A stretch of 53,779 nucleotides of DNA from an uncultured Eubacteriales bacterium. Its GTDB lineage: Bacteria; Bacillota; Clostridia; Oscillospirales; Oscillospiraceae. The stretch lies in assembly GCA_900549865.1 (NCBI GenBank), contig URPU01000003.1, positions 1 through 53,779 of the forward strand, written 5' to 3'. A program made the position numbers and the translations under genes. The notes beneath the pieces were generated by a model. The model searched no databases, was not told the origin of the DNA, and saw only the letters and a program-made list of their open reading frames with translations. Below, piece by piece: positions 50,650 through 53,779 of this stretch. The stretch's first letter is position 1. Each line of letters starts with the position of its first letter.

Positions 50650-50720
50650 TAAGGAAATACCTTATTAACTTGAACTAAATTTATTATACACAAAATTAAA
50701 TAAAAATACAAGGTATTTCC
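50650..50720. repeat. Inverted repeat between excisionase and integrase
   Basis: AGGAAATACCTT near 50650-50661 and AAGGTATTTCCT near 50709-50720 are perfect complements about 47 bases apart. They could fold in the integrase leader or bind a dimeric protein. Confidence 0.5.
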
Positions 50721-50750
50721 TCAAATTTTAAAAGAAATGGAGGAAAACTT

Positions 50751-52055
50751 ATGAAACAAAAAGGTATTACAACTGGAACTTATACAGAGAAGAAACCAAA
50801 GAAAAACTCAAATTTGCCTATGTGTCCTACTTGTAAGAAATGTAAAGATAGGTCTATATGCAAAAATAGAAGAAATTTAAGAAACTGTGAAATTTGCAAA
50901 CAATGTACAGATAAAGACAACTGCGATAAATTCTATCATTATATTAGAGCAAAAGCATTATTAACTATTGGCAAGAATATAGAAACTGGAGAACCAATAA
51001 GAAAGTCATTTACATCAGACACTGAAGATGAGGCTCTTGAACTTCTATATAAATACAAAATAGAAATGAAGGAAAATGGAGCTGACTTTGATGACAGTCT
51101 AAAAAAGACTATAAAATCAATTGCAGATATAGGAAAAGAATTAGAAGATTCTAAATATAGAAAAGGAAAAACTAAAGGAAATGCTTATATAACTAATATA
51201 GCTACTTTAAACAGAATTAAAGCTAATAACTTTGCAAATATTCCAATAAATCAAGTTAAGAAAAATCAAATAGAACGATTTTTAGAAGATGAAAGGTCAA
51301 AATCAAATTCGGTTATAAAAAAAGACGTTTCTATGTTAAAGAAAATATTTGAAACTGCTTTTGATAATAAATATATATCTAGTAGCTTATTTCAAAGTAT
51401 AAATACAATAGAAAAGCCTAGAAGTATAAAAGAAGATAAAGATGTAAAAGCATTAAGCTATACAGAGCAAAATAAATTAGTTGAATATTTAGAAACTAAT
51501 AATGTAAAACACAGAAATATAATTCTTATGTGCCTATATACAGGTATGAGAATAGGCGAAGTTTTAGCTTTAAACTATAAAGAAGATATTGACCTAGATA
51601 GTATGCAACTAACAGTAAGAAGAACCCTAACTAAAAATAAGGATGGGAAAACAGTAGTTGGACCTCCTAAAACTAATAACGGAAAAAGACTTTTACAAAT
51701 TAATGAGTTTACTGAAAAAGTATTAAGGGATTCATTAAATAATGTTATAAAAAATAAAAACAATGTGCTATTCTGCCACCCAGATGGAAAGCTTATTGAA
51801 ACAAATACTATAAATTCTCATTTTAAAAGAGTTTATAAAAATGCTGGAATAATTGGAGATTATAGTTTGCATTGTTTAAGGCATACCTATGCGACTCGTT
51901 GTATAGAAGCTGGTGTAGAATTACCAGTATTACAAGCATTAATGGGACATGCCAATATACAAACAACAATTGATGAATATGGAGATATTTTTAAATATCT
52001 TGAAATATCAAACCATAAAAAATATGTAAATTATATAAAAAATGGAAGAATATAA
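50751..52055 (+). CDS. int: Tyrosine recombinase/integrase with Cys-rich N-terminus
   Basis: A 434-residue phage-type integrase. The catalytic set is complete: Arg267 in TGMRIGE, His374 and Arg377 in HCLRHTYATR, His400 in GHANIQTT and Tyr410 in DEYGDIF. A SAM-like core-binding domain lies at about 145-235. The N-terminus is unusual: two repeats of Cys-x2-Cys-x2-Cys-x5-Cys (Cys25/28/31/37 and Cys46/49/52/58) precede an arm-type DNA-binding region (about 60-115). It lies immediately left of a probable attachment site and downstream of xis. AATGGAGG precedes the ATG. Confidence 0.93.
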   Translation: MKQKGITTGTYTEKKPKKNSNLPMCPTCKKCKDRSICKNRRNLRNCEICKQCTDKDNCDKFYHYIRAKALLTIGKNIETGEPIRKSFTSDTEDEALELLYKYKIEMKENGADFDDSLKKTIKSIADIGKELEDSKYRKGKTKGNAYITNIATLNRIKANNFANIPINQVKKNQIERFLEDERSKSNSVIKKDVSMLKKIFETAFDNKYISSSLFQSINTIEKPRSIKEDKDVKALSYTEQNKLVEYLETNNVKHRNIILMCLYTGMRIGEVLALNYKEDIDLDSMQLTVRRTLTKNKDGKTVVGPPKTNNGKRLLQINEFTEKVLRDSLNNVIKNKNNVLFCHPDGKLIETNTINSHFKRVYKNAGIIGDYSLHCLRHTYATRCIEAGVELPVLQALMGHANIQTTIDEYGDIFKYLEISNHKKYVNYIKNGRI

Positions 52056-52091
52056 AATAAAGGAACTGTTTGGAAAAATTGTTCAGAAAAA

Positions 52092-52121
52092 TATTTTCAA
52101 TACAGAGAAGTATTGAAAATA
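52092..52121. other. Perfect 12-bp hairpin right of the integrase
   Basis: TATTTTCAATAC and GTATTGAAAATA around a 6-base loop, 36 bases after the integrase stop. It may be an integrase terminator or part of the attachment site. Confidence 0.6.
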
Positions 52122-52150
52122 GAGGAACGTAGCCGTTAATACAACTTTAC

Positions 52151-52161
52151 CACCCCGACCA
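52151..52161 (+). other. Probable attachment-site core: 3' end of a tRNA-Pro gene
   Basis: CACCCCGACCA is what the 3' acceptor strand plus CCA of a proline tRNA with a CGGGGTG 5' end would look like. No T-arm precedes it, so only the crossover core is present. A strong terminator follows 3 bases later, as behind a genuine tRNA gene. The integrase on its left makes this the expected right border of the element. Confidence 0.45.
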
Positions 52162-52164
52162 ATT

Positions 52165-52199
52165 AAAAGAAATCACTTAAAATTTAAGTGGTTTCTTTT
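52165..52199 (+). terminator. Strong terminator after the tRNA-like end
   Basis: A 17-bp stem (AAAAGAAATCACTTAAA with its complement, one wobble) with a single-base loop, ending in a T-run. Confidence 0.85.
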
Positions 52200-52209
52200 T
52201 GCATAAACC

Positions 52210-52238
52210 TTGATAAATCAAGTAGTTTGTGATATATT
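52210..52238 (+). promoter_or_regulatory. Promoter of yqeY
   Basis: TTGATA (52210-52215), 17-base spacer ending in TGA, TATATT (52233-52238). Confidence 0.6.
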
Positions 52239-52269
52239 ATATCTAAATTTTATTGGAGGATGATTAATT

Positions 52270-52713
52270 ATGATTAAAGAAAAATTACTAAATGATTTAA
52301 AAGAAGCAATGAAGGATAAAAATTTAGTTAGAAAAAACACAGTACAAATGGTAAGAGCAGCCGTTTTACAAGTTGAAAAAGATAAACAAATAGAACTAAC
52401 AGACGAGCAGGTAATTGAAATAATTGCAAAAGAAGCTAAAAAGAGAAAAGATGCAGAAATTGAATTTGAAAAAAGTGGAAGAGAAGATTTAATTAAACAA
52501 AATAAAGAAGAAATAGAAATACTAACAGAATATTTACCAAAACAATTATCTGCTGAAGAAGTTGAAAAAATAGTAAATGAAGTAATTGCAGAAACTGGAG
52601 CAACAAACATGAAAGATATGGGAACAGTTATGAAAGCTGCAAAAGAAAAAATAGGAGCAGCAGCAGATGGAAAAACAATAAGCGACGCTGTAAAGAAATT
52701 ACTATCAAAATAG
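52270..52713 (+). CDS. yqeY: GatB/YqeY domain-containing protein
   Basis: A 147-residue helical protein that is alignable in outline to the tRNA-binding tail of GatB. The start MIKEKLLNDLKEAMKDKNLVRKNTVQMVRAAVLQVE and the later IEILTEYLPKQLSAEEVEKIVNEVIAETGATNMKDMGTVMKA are typical of YqeY. It is a conserved chromosomal gene in Firmicutes, usually next to rpsU or dnaG; that context is not seen here. Its presence right of the attachment site suggests host chromosome. AAGGAG-like GGAGG precedes the ATG. Confidence 0.93.
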   Translation: MIKEKLLNDLKEAMKDKNLVRKNTVQMVRAAVLQVEKDKQIELTDEQVIEIIAKEAKKRKDAEIEFEKSGREDLIKQNKEEIEILTEYLPKQLSAEEVEKIVNEVIAETGATNMKDMGTVMKAAKEKIGAAADGKTISDAVKKLLSK

Positions 52714-52727
52714 TTAAATAAAACAAA

Positions 52728-52756
52728 TTGACATAATGTTCCAACAATGATATAAT
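52728..52756 (+). promoter_or_regulatory. Promoter of the gene at 52801
   Basis: Perfect TTGACA (52728-52733), 17-base spacer, perfect TATAAT (52751-52756). Confidence 0.8.
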
Positions 52757-52800
52757 ATACGAGTAAACCAACATTTTATTTTCGAAGGGAGAATAGCAAA

Positions 52801-53361
52801 ATGAAAAAGACAGTAAGGGACCTTTCTCGGAAGAAAATTGCAGAAATAGCTACCCAATACGCACAAACAGATTTTGCATATTCTCATGACTATTTTTCAA
52901 GAGAATATGCAATTAGCAAAGGCACCTTTTATACTGCCTTAGAAAAGGCGGTAATTGAAAACATTGTTGATGACAAAACAGTAGAGCAAATGGCAGCAAA
53001 AGCGGCATATAATTCTCAAGTAAAAGCAGCTGAAGCTGGAAAACAGCGGTCCAAGAAACATTATGACTACCTTTTATTAAAAAGGCGGCAGTATATGCCT
53101 CCCAAAGAGCAGGCAATAACTTGGACAACTGAATACGCAAACTGCAAATATCATAAAAATGATTTTGCAACTAAAAACTTCATTACTATAGCTTTATTGA
53201 ATCGAGTTATCTACAAAGCTATAGTTGAAAGCTGGGTTACTGATGATATTGTTACACTTCTCAAGGAAAAATCCTTAAGCAAGGAACAAAGTCAAAAGGT
53301 AATCAAGTTTTGGGAAACCATCGAATACTTCCGTAGCGAAAATAAGAAAGATCAGGGCTAA
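52801..53361 (+). CDS. Hypothetical protein with an N-terminal helix-turn-helix-like region
   Basis: A 186-residue, basic soluble protein. Residues 25-55 (SHDYFSREYAISKGTFYTALEKAVIENIV) look like a helix-turn-helix, which could make it a DNA-binding protein, but I do not recognise a family. The middle is basic (SKKHYDYLLLKRRQYMPPK). The stop codon lies in the loop of a bidirectional terminator shared with the convergent PRC-barrel gene. It has a consensus promoter of its own and GAAGGGAG before the ATG. Confidence 0.75.
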   Translation: MKKTVRDLSRKKIAEIATQYAQTDFAYSHDYFSREYAISKGTFYTALEKAVIENIVDDKTVEQMAAKAAYNSQVKAAEAGKQRSKKHYDYLLLKRRQYMPPKEQAITWTTEYANCKYHKNDFATKNFITIALLNRVIYKAIVESWVTDDIVTLLKEKSLSKEQSQKVIKFWETIEYFRSENKKDQG

Positions 53362-53373
53362 TGCCCTGGTCTT
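53348..53373. terminator. Bidirectional terminator between the 52801 and 53372 genes
   Basis: AAGATCAGGGC pairs with GCCCTGGTCTT (one wobble) around TAAT. The stop codon of the left gene is inside the loop. Confidence 0.75.
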
Positions 53374-53605
53374 AATTTATTTCAACCAATATAATATCAT
53401 CACCAATACACTTAATGTTTTGCCAAGGAATTACAATATCATTTGAAGAAAACACATTAAACAATCTATTATTGCCAGGAACAACAATAGAAGTAATAAT
53501 GCCAGTTTCTAAATTGGCATTCACATCTTGCACAAAACCTAGCCTCCTACCATCTACAATATTAATAACTTCTTTATGCTTAAAATCTAACCCTTTGTTT
53601 CCCAT
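53372..53605 (-). CDS. YlmC/YmxH-family PRC-barrel protein
   Basis: A 77-residue PRC-barrel domain protein: LDFKHKEVINIVDGRRLGFVQDVNANLETGIITSIVVPG, then IPWQNIKCIGDDIILVEI. YlmC/YmxH proteins are short, found in endospore-forming Firmicutes and named as sporulation-associated; their molecular role is unknown. The gene supports a low-GC spore-former as source of the right segment. GAGGGG precedes the ATG at 53605. Confidence 0.88.
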   Translation of the reverse strand: MGNKGLDFKHKEVINIVDGRRLGFVQDVNANLETGIITSIVVPGNNRLFNVFSSNDIVIPWQNIKCIGDDIILVEIN

Positions 53606-53726
53606 AAAGACCCCTCAAGAAAGTATATTCAAAAGGAAAAATTATATAATTATTTATTAGAAATTAATGAAAAAAAACAAGCTAAAAAGGGCCAAAAAAC
53701 TTTTTTAAAATTTTTTCAAAAAAGTG

Positions 53727-53755
53727 TTGACAGACGACGAAAAAAGTAGTATCAT
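53727..53755 (+). promoter_or_regulatory. Strong promoter at the window end, possibly for a stable RNA operon
   Basis: TTGACA (53727-53732), 17-base spacer, TATCAT (53750-53755), preceded by a long A/T tract (53695-53725) like an UP element. No start codon or ribosome site follows before the window ends. Such promoters in low-GC Clostridia often drive rRNA or tRNA genes. Confidence 0.6.
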
Positions 53756-53779
53756 AGAAAAGTACCAAGCAGAACACAT

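Noticed and set aside
52085..52161. Complete tRNA gene
   Set aside because: Only the acceptor-like 3' end is present; there is no T-arm, anticodon arm or D-arm upstream.

Overview
The window joins two DNA segments of very different base composition. Bases 1 to about 47,755 are GC-rich. They read as chromosome of a gut-type, high-GC member of the Clostridia (Firmicutes): AddAB recombination nuclease instead of RecBCD, a zinc-type L31 protein, a DUF624/YesL protein, DeoR/RpiR/LytTR regulators, TTG and GTG starts behind strong GGAGG sites, and short lipoprotein signal peptides. Bases from about 47,755 to the end are very AT-rich and have different codon use. They carry a short operon with a DUF3800 protein, an excisionase/integrase pair beside a probable tRNA-end attachment site, and then the ordinary low-GC Clostridia genes yqeY and ylmC/ymxH. 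Core-type genes lie on both sides of the junction, so the join may be an assembly chimera and not a single inserted element.

Layout of the left segment: (1) 116-6122, a LytTR two-component system divergent from a TRAP transporter (dctPQM) plus a patatin lipase. (2) 6276-8274, an RNA 2'-O-methyltransferase, a 350-base spacer with two candidate tandem small RNAs, and an NlpC/P60 lipoprotein. (3) 8521-15642, addB-addA and rpmE. (4) 15692-24860, a DeoR regulator divergent from a HAD phosphatase, two glycerol-1-phosphate-dehydrogenase-like enzymes, an ABC importer and AraD. This looks like uptake and catabolism of an already phosphorylated sugar or polyol. (5) 25262-28625, a P-loop protein and a four-subunit 2-oxoacid:ferredoxin oxidoreductase. 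(6) 28698-38209, a divergent amino-sugar/sialic-acid cluster: YesL, SGNH esterase and ROK kinase on the minus strand; AGE epimerase, RpiR regulator, ABC transporter and N-acetylneuraminate lyase on the plus strand. (7) 38518-40423, MgtC-like protein, a small ORF and a LysR regulator. (8) 40688-47593, an amino acid permease, a YtcJ-like amidohydrolase, an NhaC antiporter and a second LytTR two-component system.

Regulation can be read at several points. There are tandem TTTTTGATCG repeats just downstream of the deoR start site, a 15-base operator-like sequence TGAAAATWATTTTCC at both ends of the age-rpiR unit, an 11-base direct repeat with 21-base period upstream of the first LytTR system, and a 39-base element repeated before the amino acid permease and after the second sensor kinase. 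A dispersed intergenic repeat containing a bidirectional-terminator-like hairpin occurs at 1-70, about 8305-8390 and 38357-38470.
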